From assembly GCA_025454835.1 (NCBI GenBank), contig JALONQ010000020.1:1-48221 (forward strand): a stretch of 48,221 nucleotides of DNA. The letters run 5' to 3'. Below the pieces are notes generated by a model. That model ran no database searches, was not told the DNA's origin, and worked only from the letters and a program-made list of their open reading frames with translations. Below, in pieces: positions 16,343-24,976 of this stretch. The translations under genes and the position numbers were made by a program. How positions within the stretch are numbered: the first letter of the stretch is position 1; each line of letters starts with the position of its first letter. The stretch is from Bacteroidota bacterium. Its GTDB lineage: Bacteria > Bacteroidota > Ignavibacteria > UBA10030.

Positions 16343-18049
16343 TTAGTTGATCACCACCTTGAATCTGATCTGGCCCGTGTAGGTGGCGTCTCCGACGAAG
16401 GAGCCTCCCACCTGACCCAGGTTGACTGTGACATTGCCGCTGGCGACCGTCACCTCATCACTGTCCAAGGTGCCGTCACCCTTGACCGTGAAGACGTTGC
16501 CGTTCGCCGAATTCTTCAGCTCCACGCTTTCGCCCACGTATGTCGTGAAGGCAGGCTGGGTGTCCGTGATGACCACCTGCGTGGCATATCCGGAACCCGT
16601 ATTCGCGTAGGTGATGGTGTACGTCAGCGTGTCGCCCGGACGCGTCCGGTTCCCCGTGCTGCTCACGCCCTTGGTGATGGACATGACCGGTGCCTTGACC
16701 AGCGTGACCGCGTTTCCGTTCGCCGAAGCGCCGGCGGTCAACGACGTGAAGGTATAGCTGGCCGTGTCGCGCGAACGATCGGGCGTCAGGGTCGGGACAG
16801 TGGAGATCGCGAAGATCTTCACGGAGTCACCAACGGCGACGTTGTTGATGTTCGTGCCCATCGTGTAGGCGGCATCCGTACCGGAATCATAGACACCGTT
16901 ATTGTTGGTGTCGCGGTAGTACGCCCATGTCAGGGGCAGGGTCGTCGAGGCCGTCGTGACAGCTGTATCCGCACGGTTGCCCGTATTGATGAGCGTGATG
17001 GCATACTGGACCGCAAGGCCGACGTTGACGCTGTCGCGTCCCTGGTTTGTCCTGCCGGCCGAAGGAGGCTCGACGTAGACCGTCCATGAAGCCGCCTGAG
17101 CCACCGTGATGGGCGAGTTCGGCGATGTATACCGCTCCGTCCGGCCGCTGAGGCTGTCGGAGTAGGCGATCGAGGCCTCATTGTCCACGATCGTTCCGGC
17201 AGTGACGGCACTGTTCACCGTGACTTGGAATGTCGCCGAGCCGGAACCGCCGCCCGGGATGCTGCCCACCGTCCACGTGACAACGCCGGAGGCGAAGCTG
17301 ATGGTACCTCCGCCCGTCAGCACGGTGGCACTACCGCCGACGTAAGTAATATTCGGCTTCAGCGTGTCCCGAATGACCGTTCCGAGCGCCTTACCGGTAC
17401 CGCTGGAAGTGAAACCGAGCGTATAGGTGACCGTCGCACCCGGCTGGGGGGCGGAGTTGTTGTTGCTCTTCGTGACCGCGACATCGATCGTCGAGATCGT
17501 CGCGACGTTGTTCGAAACAGCGCTGACGCCGGGGTCGAAGCCGGAGGTGGCCGTGACCTTCACCGTGTCAAGGGTCCCGCTCGATGTGCCGAGCGGCACG
17601 AACACGGTCGCGATCAGCTTCAGTGAATCGTCCGCCGCGATGTTCGACGGTCCGGTGTAGACCGGTTCGCCGACATCAAGAACGCCGTCGCCGTCGGTAT
17701 CGACGTAGAGCACGGTCGTCCACCCCTGGGTCGACGTGGCTGTGAGCCCGATACCGTTATCCGTTCCGTTACCGGTATTGACAAGGGTGATGGGATAGTA
17801 AAGCAGCGTGCTGTCGCTCGACGTCACGTTCCGGATGGACGGACTGATCGCGAGCGCCGCGACCTGCTCCACGGTGACCGTCACCGAGTCTTTCAACTCG
17901 GCGAAGGAATTGCCGCCAGCGTCCTTGTAGTTCAGCTTGGCGACGTTTTTGATCTGGGTACCAGCCGGGGTTCCTTCGGCGTAGCCCGTCGCAGGAAGCA
18001 ACAGGACCAATCCGAGGACCGCCAGCACCAGTATGGATGAGAACCTCAT
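16343..18049 (-). CDS. Secreted DUF11-repeat surface protein (568 aa)
   Basis: A 568-residue secreted protein. The ATG at 18049 is used because AGGAGG lies five bases upstream and the protein then opens with a clean signal peptide (MRFSSILVLAVLGLVLLLPA, cut after TGYA). The N-terminus of the mature protein, TPAGTQIKNVAKLNYKD, is the standard opening of DUF11 proteins. Several DUF11-like domains follow (for example DVAVTKSNNNSAPQPGATVTYTLGF and MSITKGVSSTGNRTRPGDTLTY). Two Ca-binding-like loops are visible, DTDGDGVLD and DTNNNGVYD. The last strand, IRFKVVIN, ends the protein. Its ATG overlaps the stop of a 44-codon histidine-rich reading frame by ATGA. It is probably a structural surface subunit; no enzyme motif is present. 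Confidence 0.85.
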   Translation of the reverse strand: MRFSSILVLAVLGLVLLLPATGYAEGTPAGTQIKNVAKLNYKDAGGNSFAELKDSVTVTVEQVAALAISPSIRNVTSSDSTLLYYPITLVNTGNGTDNGIGLTATSTQGWTTVLYVDTDGDGVLDVGEPVYTGPSNIAADDSLKLIATVFVPLGTSSGTLDTVKVTATSGFDPGVSAVSNNVATISTIDVAVTKSNNNSAPQPGATVTYTLGFTSSGTGKALGTVIRDTLKPNITYVGGSATVLTGGGTISFASGVVTWTVGSIPGGGSGSATFQVTVNSAVTAGTIVDNEASIAYSDSLSGRTERYTSPNSPITVAQAASWTVYVEPPSAGRTNQGRDSVNVGLAVQYAITLINTGNRADTAVTTASTTLPLTWAYYRDTNNNGVYDSGTDAAYTMGTNINNVAVGDSVKIFAISTVPTLTPDRSRDTASYTFTSLTAGASANGNAVTLVKAPVMSITKGVSSTGNRTRPGDTLTYTITYANTGSGYATQVVITDTQPAFTTYVGESVELKNSANGNVFTVKGDGTLDSDEVTVASGNVTVNLGQVGGSFVGDATYTGQIRFKVVIN

Positions 18050-18180
18050 GGGTTCCTCCTGTGGTGAAGTGGTGGATGATGGTGTGGATGATGATGCGTT
18101 TGTTTCAATCGTGTGTGCCGAGACGGCGGTGCATGCCCCAGCACGCCGCCGGGTGGCGGCTTGGATTTGTGCATATGCAT
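18046..18180 (-). CDS. Possible 44-residue histidine/proline-rich small protein
   Basis: Between the 377-aa and 568-aa genes, an ATG at 18180 opens a 44-codon frame ending at 18046. GAGGAG (18186-18191) lies five bases upstream, a strong ribosome site. The product starts MHMHKSKPPPGGVLGHAPPS and contains 12 histidines, including HHHPHHHPPLHH at residues 29-40. Its TGA overlaps the ATG of the 568-aa gene (ATGA), an arrangement typical of coupled genes. There is no signal peptide. It could be a metal-binding peptide or a translated leader controlling the next gene. Against it: the DNA also folds into GC-rich stems (GCCGCC/GGCGGC near 18145-18160), so the region may instead act as an RNA element, and it matches no family I know. 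Confidence 0.45.
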   Translation of the reverse strand: MHMHKSKPPPGGVLGHAPPSRHTRLKQTHHHPHHHPPLHHRRNP

Positions 18181-18207
18181 AGTGACTCCTCATAGTTGTT
18201 GGTCTTT

Positions 18208-19341
18208 CTATTTCAAGATCACTTTGAAGGAAGCCCATCGCTCCTCACCGGGTGCGATGGCGCCTTTGAAGGTCCAGCTCAAATTCGTCACTCTGCCGAC
18301 AGCCGGCGCTGTGGCCTTTTCCCGATCCACGGAAATATCACTGTCTGGTCCGGCTTCAGATCCTTCGAGGAACTCCGTCCCGTCCGGGATGGGGTTTGCC
18401 AATTGCACGTCCACCGCAGAGGCCGTGCCGATGTTGTAGTAGGTGAGGCTGTATGCCACGGTATCGCCGGGCCCTGCCTTCGGTCGATCGACCAACGTTC
18501 GAGCGACGAACTGCGGGCGTGCACCGTTGCCCTCGGCAAACTGATGCAGTGCGGCCGCCTGCGCCGCCTGATGCTCTGCGACCGGCGAGGTGGAACCGGC
18601 GATGCGGACCGACAGGACCTCTATCGACCCTTGGCCGGGAAGGTTGACCGCGCCGCTGCTCACGGCAAACATCTGGGGTTTGTTCGGCGAGGCCGGGTCG
18701 AGCCGAAGCATCGAGCCTTCCGACCAATGGAGCATCAGCGAGGCGTTCATGGGGACGTTCTTCTCGGCCGACGAGATGGAGAGAAGCCTCCCCTGCGCTC
18801 GTGCGACCCCCTCAACAACGCCGTGAAACACCGCCCGGAGCGATGGGACGGAAGACGTGCCGATCGAGATCGTCATCCGCAGCCCTTTTCCCAGCGGGAG
18901 GTAAGGAGCGGTAACGGGTTCCAGCGTTCGCGTGACCGTGAAGGAGGCATTGCCCTCCCGGACGGCGTAGACGTCGACGACCTTTTCCGGGGTGGAGGAC
19001 GACGCTTCGGGCAGCGGTTGCCACGTGGCTGAGGCGCGGCCTTGCCACTCATCCAGCGTGACGGTGGAGATGATCTTGCCTGTTGCGGCGTCGAGAAACT
19101 CGAGCACCGGCGTGCGGGCGGCTGTCTTGACTTGTTCGCGGAAAAGGACGCCGAACCGCGCTTGTCCGCGCTGCTTGGGGAGCGAGTCCAGTTTCGCCAC
19201 CACGATCCCGCCGTTCGCGGGCTCGATGAGGCCGCCCGCGATCGCAACGCGGTAGCCAGGCATGGCAAGTGACATGTCCTGTTGTGCCGGAAGGACCGAC
19301 ACGGCCAGGGACACGAGGAGCAGAAGAGTGAATGCGCGCAT
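18208..19341 (-). CDS. Secreted protein with C-terminal DUF11 domain (377 aa)
   Basis: A 377-residue secreted protein. The ATG at 19341 is chosen because AGGAGG lies eight bases upstream and it begins a clear signal peptide (MRAFTLLLLVSLAVSVLPAQ). Residues about 20-260 are beta-rich and not recognised; they contain GLRMTISIGTSSVPSLRAVF and a repeated hydrophobic/polar alternation. Residues about 270-377 are one DUF11 domain (ARTLVDRPKAGPGDTVAYSL, PIPDGTEFLEGS, ATAPAVGRVTNLSWTF) ending SFKVILK. It lies 20 bases after the 1774-aa gene and before the 568-aa gene, so it is one of three consecutive DUF11 proteins ending in the same type of strand. Function unknown; a minor subunit or chaperone of the surface assembly is possible. 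Confidence 0.8.
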   Translation of the reverse strand: MRAFTLLLLVSLAVSVLPAQQDMSLAMPGYRVAIAGGLIEPANGGIVVAKLDSLPKQRGQARFGVLFREQVKTAARTPVLEFLDAATGKIISTVTLDEWQGRASATWQPLPEASSSTPEKVVDVYAVREGNASFTVTRTLEPVTAPYLPLGKGLRMTISIGTSSVPSLRAVFHGVVEGVARAQGRLLSISSAEKNVPMNASLMLHWSEGSMLRLDPASPNKPQMFAVSSGAVNLPGQGSIEVLSVRIAGSTSPVAEHQAAQAAALHQFAEGNGARPQFVARTLVDRPKAGPGDTVAYSLTYYNIGTASAVDVQLANPIPDGTEFLEGSEAGPDSDISVDREKATAPAVGRVTNLSWTFKGAIAPGEERWASFKVILK

Positions 19342-19361
19342 AGAGTGCCTCCTGTGAAACG

Positions 19362-22300
19362 TCATTGAATACGAACTCTGAACGTGATCGTCCCGGAACC
19401 GCCGGGAACCACGCTTCCAACTGCAACTTGCACCACGCCGCCGCTGACAACGACCTCGTCGTCTCCCGATTGGTCCGTTCTTGGCACACCGTTCAGCACG
19501 ACGGATTGCTGGACGTAGGTCGTGTACATCGGGATGCCGTCCGTCACGATCACCATCGTGGCGAGCGATGTGCCGGTATTGCTGTAGGTCATCGTATAGG
19601 TCAGGGTATCGCCCGGCTTGGCCGTCGGGCGGTTCACGCCCTTCGCAAAGGTCATCAACGGGCGATTGACGGGCGTGAAGGAGGCCGTTACGACCGTCGT
19701 AGCTCCGTTTGCGGAGATCCGCGCCCGATTGACGGCCGGGACCTGCGATTGGATCGACGAGTCCACCCGCACGCTGTAGGTCAGGGTCACACTGTCGCCG
19801 GCGGCGAGGTTGAACCTCGCGAAAGTCAGGACGCCCGATGCCACCGAGGCACCCGGCGGCAACGTCGAAGAGAGGACCGTCACACCTGACGGCAGTGTGT
19901 CCGTGACAGCCACCGAGCGCGCGCGCGGCAGCCCTGAGTTGACCACATGGATGGCGTAGGCGAGAGTATCCGGAGGCAGGACAGAACCGCCATTCAGGTC
20001 GACGAGCGACTTCGAGGACGTGGCAAAATTGACGGCCAGGATCGGCACGGCGACCGTCAGGGTCTGGCGACCGCCGTCCTGCATGAGCGAGTCAATGTAG
20101 CTCGATCGGAGCGTGTCGCCGGGCGAGACCGTGAAGACCGAGTCGCCCGCCGCGCCGGGGCCTGCCCCAAACAATGTCCCTACCACGCGGGTGAAGACTC
20201 CCGTATTGGCGCCGGTTTCCACGAACCGGAGGTTCTCGGTCTCACCCGCCTTGCTGACCACGCTCAGGATGTAGAATTCGATGGTCCCGGAAAGCTTGTT
20301 CAAGTCGGCATCGGTCAGGGTCAGCACCGTCGAGTCGAGCGGCGCCAGCAGCGACGGCGAAGCCGTGAATGTGGCGGTGACGCCGCCGAGGACCCTCGTG
20401 AAGGACGTGAGGGTCGGTCCGGGCCCGCCATTGACGAGCAGCGTATCTCGATAGTAGGCGACGAGCGAATCCGAGGCCTTCACGGAGAACACGCCGTCGT
20501 TGTTCGAGCCGGCCCCGGCCCCATATACTGTGCGGATCCATCCGATGAAGATGCTGTCGTTGACGGAAGCTTCAGTGAGGGTGACGGTCTCCCATTCGCC
20601 GGTGACGCGATTTGTGTCCCGCACCGTGTACGACTCTGCCACACCAGCGTTCTTGTTCAGATCCAGATCCTTGATCAGGACGCGGATGGAATCGCCGGGG
20701 ACGATGGGCGTGGTGGTGGTCATCATGGCGGTGAAGCCGCCCCGCACCACGGTATTCGCCGTGAGGGTCAGGGCCCCTCCATTCGCACGCAGCGAGTCGC
20801 GGTAGGTGACCCGGAGCGTATCACCCGCCTTCACGGTCATGCTCCCACTGTTGTTCGCCCCCACCGTCGTGCCGAAGATGGACCGCAGCCACCCGCCGAA
20901 GATCCCCGTGTTGGGGCCTGTCTCCGTCAGCGTGACCGTCTCCCATTCGCCCGTCACCCTGTTCGTATCCCGGACGGTGTACGACTCCGCGACGCCCGGA
21001 AGCCTGTTCAAGTCCCTGTCCGAAACCGTCACCTGAAGCGAATCGCCCGGCAGGATCGTCGCGGTGGCCGTAAGGGTCGCGTTATGTCCCCCCTTGAATC
21101 CTGAGCCGGCTTTGAGGGTCGCACCGGGAGCGCCGTTGGTGGTCACCGTATCGCGATACGTCACGACGAGCGAATCGCCCACCTTGGCGTTGAAAATGCC
21201 GTCGTTGTTCGTGCCAGCCGTCAGGCCATACTGCGTCCGGACCCACGTCGTGAAGATGCCGGTGTTGTTGCCGGTCTCCACAACCGTGATGGTCTCCCAT
21301 TCGCCCGTGGTGATATTCGAATCACGCACGGCATACGATTCCGCGAGCGCGGCGTTCTTGTTCAGGTCGGCATCGGTGATCGTCACTTGGACGGAGTCGC
21401 CGGCGAAGATCGGCGTCGGTGATGCCGAAAGTGATCCCGGGTTCCCGCCCAACACGTTCGTCGTGGCCGTCAGTGTCGAACCGGGTCCGCCGTTGGCCTG
21501 CCGCGCATCGAGGTAGGAGACTCGTAGCTGTGCCCCCTGTTGCACGAAAATGTATCCGTCATTGTCGGCGCCGCGCACCAGGCCGTACCGGGTCTTGAGG
21601 TAGCCAACGAAGATGCCGGTGTTCAATCCCGTCTCCGTGAGGACGACATCCTGGTATTCGAGGGTCACGATGTTCGAATCGCGAACGGTGATGGATTCGC
21701 CAACGCCGGGAGAGAGATTGAGGTCGGCATCCGTCACCGTGACTTTGACCGAGTCCCACGGGTAGATCTGCGGCGTCACCGTCAGTGTCGCCGTCGCTCC
21801 GCCGAGGATGTTCGTTCGGACGCTCAACCAGCCGCCGTCCTGGCCCGCGGCATTGACGGTGTCGCGGTAGCGCAATGCCAGCGAGTCGAGCGCCTTCACG
21901 TTGAAGCTTCCGTTGAAATTCGCTCCCGCCGTCAGTCCGAACTGCGTCGCGATCTTGCCGGTGAAGATGCCGGTGTTCGCGCCCGTTTCCGTGAATACGA
22001 TCGTTTCTCGCTCATTCGTGACCCTGTTCGTGTCGGGGATCGAATAGGTCTCGACCACAGACGGATTGCGGTTCAGGTCGGCGTCCGTCAGCGTGTAATA
22101 GACACTGTCGCCCGGTAGCGCGGTCGTCGTCCCGACCAGTATGGCGGTGTTGCCCCCGACCACGGCCGTCCTCCACGAGCGGACCCGATTCACCGCGCCC
22201 GAGGAATCGAGCGCATCGATGTAGGTCACGAGGAGGGTGTCGCCGGGCCGCACGGCGAGCGTGCCGTTATTGTTGCCGTTGGACCCCGTGCCAAAGACGC

Positions 22301-24686
22301 TCGCCCGGGAGCCCGTGAAGACCCCGGTATTGACGCCGGTTTCCGTGAAGGCTATCGGCTCCCACTCGTTCGTTCGTACGACAAAAACGGAATCGTTGAA
22401 CGTCTGAACGGTTCCCGTATTCGTGTTCAGATCGCCATCGACAAGCGTAAAGACCGGTGTCTCTCCCGGCAGGATGGTCAACGGGCCCGTGACCCTGCCC
22501 GTTGCGTTTGCACGGATGTAGACATACGCGTTCGAAGTGTCGACACTCCGCTGGCTGTTCCGCACCCACGCCTTGTTGTAGATGTCCCGCGGCGCCGCAA
22601 GGGCCGTGATCTGGTACGTGATCGTGTCGGCCGCCCCAGGCGCCCTGGCCCCCGTCAACCCCACGATGATCCGCGCCGGCGGCCCGGCGATGTATCTAGT
22701 GCTGTCGGTAGGAAAGTCGTTCGCCTGAGTCTGGAGCACCCCATTGAGGCGAATGCTGTTGGCGACGTACGTGTAACCTGTCGTCGTGAGGAGCGTGTCG
22801 GTCACGACGCCGCCCGTTGATGTGAGCGACGTCGAGTTGTTCCGGACCACCAGGCGCACCGTGATGACGTCGCCTCCCTTCGTCTTGCCCGGATCGAACG
22901 ACTTCGTGATCGATAACGGCGGCGGCGGTCTGACTGTGCTCGTGACCACCTGGTCCACCGTCGAGGCCCGCACGTGCGCGATGTTGGTGAACGCCGTGTT
23001 CCCGTTGAAGGAAGGCCCGATCCTCACGCGGTACGTCAACGTCGTCGTCGCCCCGACGTTCAATGTGGTGATGGCACCGAAGGTGATCACCTGGCCGCTG
23101 ACGCTTGCACCAGGAGTGAGACCACCGGGCAGGATGGTGAAGCCCGAGGGGACGGAATCGATGACGGTGATCGGATTGAGGTTCGCCGGCGACACGTTGT
23201 AATTGCCCGTGTTGCGAACCGTGATCGTGTAGGCGAGTGTGTCTCCGATGACCGGGGGCAGGCCGTTGAGGTTTGCGAAGGTTTTCGTGCTTGTAACGAA
23301 CACGGGCGTCACGATCGTGACCGTATCGACGGAGACGTTGTTCCAGGGTCGCCGATCGAACTGAGGGCTCGACACGGTCGCCACGTTGCGCAGGATCGGG
23401 TAACTCGTCGCGTCGTACTTCGTTCCGACCGTCATCGAGATGTTCGGGGCCGTGGCTCCAACGCCCAGGACCGCACTGCGCGTGAACCGATAGACCGGCT
23501 TGAGGGAACTGTCGACCACCCAACCGGATCCGAGGCCGAGGGAGCTCAGGATCGCGCCGGCGGGCAGACTGTCACGCACGGTGATGGCTCCCGTCGGGTC
23601 CGGACCGTTGTTCTTCACGCTCAGCGTGTAGGTCATCGTGTTGCCCGCGATGACGGGTGTACCGCCCGAATGGGTCTTCGTGATCTGGAGGTCGGAGTTC
23701 GACGTGTCGGAGATCGAGATGACCTCGAGATTCAGGAGGACCAGGTCGCCTCCGGAGGAATACAACGACGTGGCCGTCGTATCGCCGGGAGTCAGAAGCC
23801 GCGTGATGTCGTACGTATCGATGTCGACGCCAAACGTACCCCCCTTGGCACTGTCCAGCTCGTTGCTGACTGAATTGAACTGATTAGCCGTCGGGTTGAG
23901 CGCGTCGGTGAGCTCGAATCCGTTGAAGGCGAGCCTCTCCGTGAAACCGCTCAAGGCCGCCGAGTTCTCCGCGTCACCTTCGAACGTCACATGCGTCACC
24001 TTCCCGTCGACCGTCCCGAAGGGGACGTAGAAGTTGTTGGGCTGGAGGATGATCTGAGAACCGCGGTACTCCTGGAACCCGTCGTAGATGTTGATCGTGC
24101 GCCGGACGCCGGCGGCATCGTTGTAGACCACGAGCAGAGACCAGCCAGAAACGACAGCCGACGACGTGGCGTATGGCCCGCCGTTGTCAACGGTCAGGTT
24201 GCTGAAGATGTACGCCCGGGTGGGGCTCGGAGGAGTGAAACTGGCGGTGATGTCCTTGAACGCCGCAAAGAAGTACAGCATGGTGCCGCCGTTGTTGTAA
24301 GAGGCGGAGAAGGTCCTGTCGGCGGTGTAGCTGGCGCCGTCGAAGGTCACGGTGTTGTCAGCGGTGGCGCCGGAACCGGCCCAGTACAAATAGGCCGCCA
24401 CCACGGAGGCGCCCCCGATATTGAGCGAGGTCGTGTCCGAGGTCTTGAGGGCCGTCGAACTCACGCTGTTCGGCTGCGACCGTAGCGTTCCTCCGATGAC
24501 GGCGTAGTCGTAGTCCCCCGAGAATGCGTTATAGAGACTCACCGGGCTCTGTGCGCGCGACACCTGGGCCGCAGCACTCACAAGGATGAGCGCGACCCAG
24601 ATCCGACCACGGATCGTCACGAGGGAAGTCAATATGGACTGTATGTGTTTCACGACACCGCTAGAAAAATCGCTCTGTTTCGGCAA
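19362..24686 (-). CDS. Giant secreted DUF11 protein with seven ~117-residue repeats (1774 aa)
   Basis: First gene behind the sigma-54 promoter. The longest frame begins with TTG at 24686; GTG at 24653 or 24620 are alternatives. The last gives the neatest signal peptide (MTIRGRIWVALILVSAAA, cut near SRA-Q). Residues about 46-335 form a beta-rich N-terminal domain (AAYLYWAGSGATADNTVTFDG; YDGFQEYRG) like the DUF3344-type region found in other DUF11 proteins. DUF11 domains follow to about 720. Residues about 725-1550 are seven tandem repeats of about 117 residues, each with DxDLN, a GEWETV-like strand, TETGxNTGIF, an NNDG loop, GDSLxVTYRD and a closing GG. Two more DUF11 domains end the protein (TITFRVRIQ). 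No enzyme, sortase or transmembrane motif is seen. It is probably the main extended surface subunit. Confidence 0.88.
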   Translation of the reverse strand: MPKQSDFSSGVVKHIQSILTSLVTIRGRIWVALILVSAAAQVSRAQSPVSLYNAFSGDYDYAVIGGTLRSQPNSVSSTALKTSDTTSLNIGGASVVAAYLYWAGSGATADNTVTFDGASYTADRTFSASYNNGGTMLYFFAAFKDITASFTPPSPTRAYIFSNLTVDNGGPYATSSAVVSGWSLLVVYNDAAGVRRTINIYDGFQEYRGSQIILQPNNFYVPFGTVDGKVTHVTFEGDAENSAALSGFTERLAFNGFELTDALNPTANQFNSVSNELDSAKGGTFGVDIDTYDITRLLTPGDTTATSLYSSGGDLVLLNLEVISISDTSNSDLQITKTHSGGTPVIAGNTMTYTLSVKNNGPDPTGAITVRDSLPAGAILSSLGLGSGWVVDSSLKPVYRFTRSAVLGVGATAPNISMTVGTKYDATSYPILRNVATVSSPQFDRRPWNNVSVDTVTIVTPVFVTSTKTFANLNGLPPVIGDTLAYTITVRNTGNYNVSPANLNPITVIDSVPSGFTILPGGLTPGASVSGQVITFGAITTLNVGATTTLTYRVRIGPSFNGNTAFTNIAHVRASTVDQVVTSTVRPPPPLSITKSFDPGKTKGGDVITVRLVVRNNSTSLTSTGGVVTDTLLTTTGYTYVANSIRLNGVLQTQANDFPTDSTRYIAGPPARIIVGLTGARAPGAADTITYQITALAAPRDIYNKAWVRNSQRSVDTSNAYVYIRANATGRVTGPLTILPGETPVFTLVDGDLNTNTGTVQTFNDSVFVVRTNEWEPIAFTETGVNTGVFTGSRASVFGTGSNGNNNGTLAVRPGDTLLVTYIDALDSSGAVNRVRSWRTAVVGGNTAILVGTTTALPGDSVYYTLTDADLNRNPSVVETYSIPDTNRVTNERETIVFTETGANTGIFTGKIATQFGLTAGANFNGSFNVKALDSLALRYRDTVNAAGQDGGWLSVRTNILGGATATLTVTPQIYPWDSVKVTVTDADLNLSPGVGESITVRDSNIVTLEYQDVVLTETGLNTGIFVGYLKTRYGLVRGADNDGYIFVQQGAQLRVSYLDARQANGGPGSTLTATTNVLGGNPGSLSASPTPIFAGDSVQVTITDADLNKNAALAESYAVRDSNITTGEWETITVVETGNNTGIFTTWVRTQYGLTAGTNNDGIFNAKVGDSLVVTYRDTVTTNGAPGATLKAGSGFKGGHNATLTATATILPGDSLQVTVSDRDLNRLPGVAESYTVRDTNRVTGEWETVTLTETGPNTGIFGGWLRSIFGTTVGANNSGSMTVKAGDTLRVTYRDSLRANGGALTLTANTVVRGGFTAMMTTTTPIVPGDSIRVLIKDLDLNKNAGVAESYTVRDTNRVTGEWETVTLTEASVNDSIFIGWIRTVYGAGAGSNNDGVFSVKASDSLVAYYRDTLLVNGGPGPTLTSFTRVLGGVTATFTASPSLLAPLDSTVLTLTDADLNKLSGTIEFYILSVVSKAGETENLRFVETGANTGVFTRVVGTLFGAGPGAAGDSVFTVSPGDTLRSSYIDSLMQDGGRQTLTVAVPILAVNFATSSKSLVDLNGGSVLPPDTLAYAIHVVNSGLPRARSVAVTDTLPSGVTVLSSTLPPGASVASGVLTFARFNLAAGDSVTLTYSVRVDSSIQSQVPAVNRARISANGATTVVTASFTPVNRPLMTFAKGVNRPTAKPGDTLTYTMTYSNTGTSLATMVIVTDGIPMYTTYVQQSVVLNGVPRTDQSGDDEVVVSGGVVQVAVGSVVPGGSGTITFRVRIQ
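20035..22500 (-). repeat. Seven tandem ~352-bp repeat units inside the giant DUF11 gene
   Basis: Corresponding GEWET/TETG segments recur near 22360, 22010, 21655, 21295, 20940, 20586 and 20235, a spacing of about 350-355 bases. Units 5 and 6 share the stretch AESYTVRDTNRVTGEWETVT exactly at protein level, but many third codon positions differ between them. The array is therefore conserved by selection on the protein and is not a recent DNA duplication. Confidence 0.8.
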
Positions 24687-24802
24687 TTCTCAGGTAGGAA
24701 TGGCTATGATTTGCTGATAGGCGGATTTCTGATTTGGACCTGAGTCTCATTCCGACCATAATCACTTGTACGCAAACGACTTCCGACTTCGTCTCATTAA
24801 TG

Positions 24803-24818
24803 TGCAATGAACGTGCCA
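24803..24818 (-). promoter_or_regulatory. Sigma-54 promoter of the DUF11 locus
   Basis: On the minus strand the sequence reads TGGCACGTTCATTGCA, a full match to the sigma-54 consensus TGGCACG-N4-TTGCW: GG at 24817-24816 (-24) and GC at 24805-24804 (-12), ten bases between them. Transcription would start near 24792 and give a leader of about 105-170 nt to the first DUF11 gene. The adjacent sigma-54 activator gene makes regulation by it likely. Confidence 0.85.
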
Positions 24819-24845
24819 AGTCGTTAGTGATATATTTATGAATAG

Positions 24846-24897
24846 CTTACGGCGATTTTGTTTTGTCAGACCGTTACGGAATGGACCTGACGTTACG
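24846..24897 (-). promoter_or_regulatory. Putative upstream activator sites for the sigma-54 promoter
   Basis: CGTTACG occurs exactly at 24872-24878 and 24891-24897, 19 bases apart, and a partial copy CTTACGG at 24846-24852. Each full copy is a short odd palindrome (CGT-T-ACG). They lie about 55-80 bases upstream of the -24 element, where activators of this class bind. An AT-rich tract (24829-24845) separates them from the promoter and would ease DNA looping. Confidence 0.45.
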
Positions 24898-24976
24898 AAA
24901 TTACACGTTCGGGCTGAGCGTAGCAATTCACTCTCTCCAAGATGACCAAGTTGATGATTGGGGGGGAATCGCTGGA

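Noticed and set aside
18050-18238. In-frame 63-codon N-terminal extension of the 568-aa DUF11 protein
   Set aside because: It would bury the AGGAGG site and place the signal peptide internally; the extension has no recognisable content.
20035-22500. Possible assembly artefact producing tandem repeats
   Set aside because: The seven units differ at many synonymous sites and in insertions, so they are not collapsed or duplicated reads.
24700-24714. Second sigma-54-like motif TGGCTATGATTTGC on the plus strand
   Set aside because: Only nine bases separate GG and GC instead of ten, and it points away from the DUF11 locus toward the 3' end of the regulator gene.
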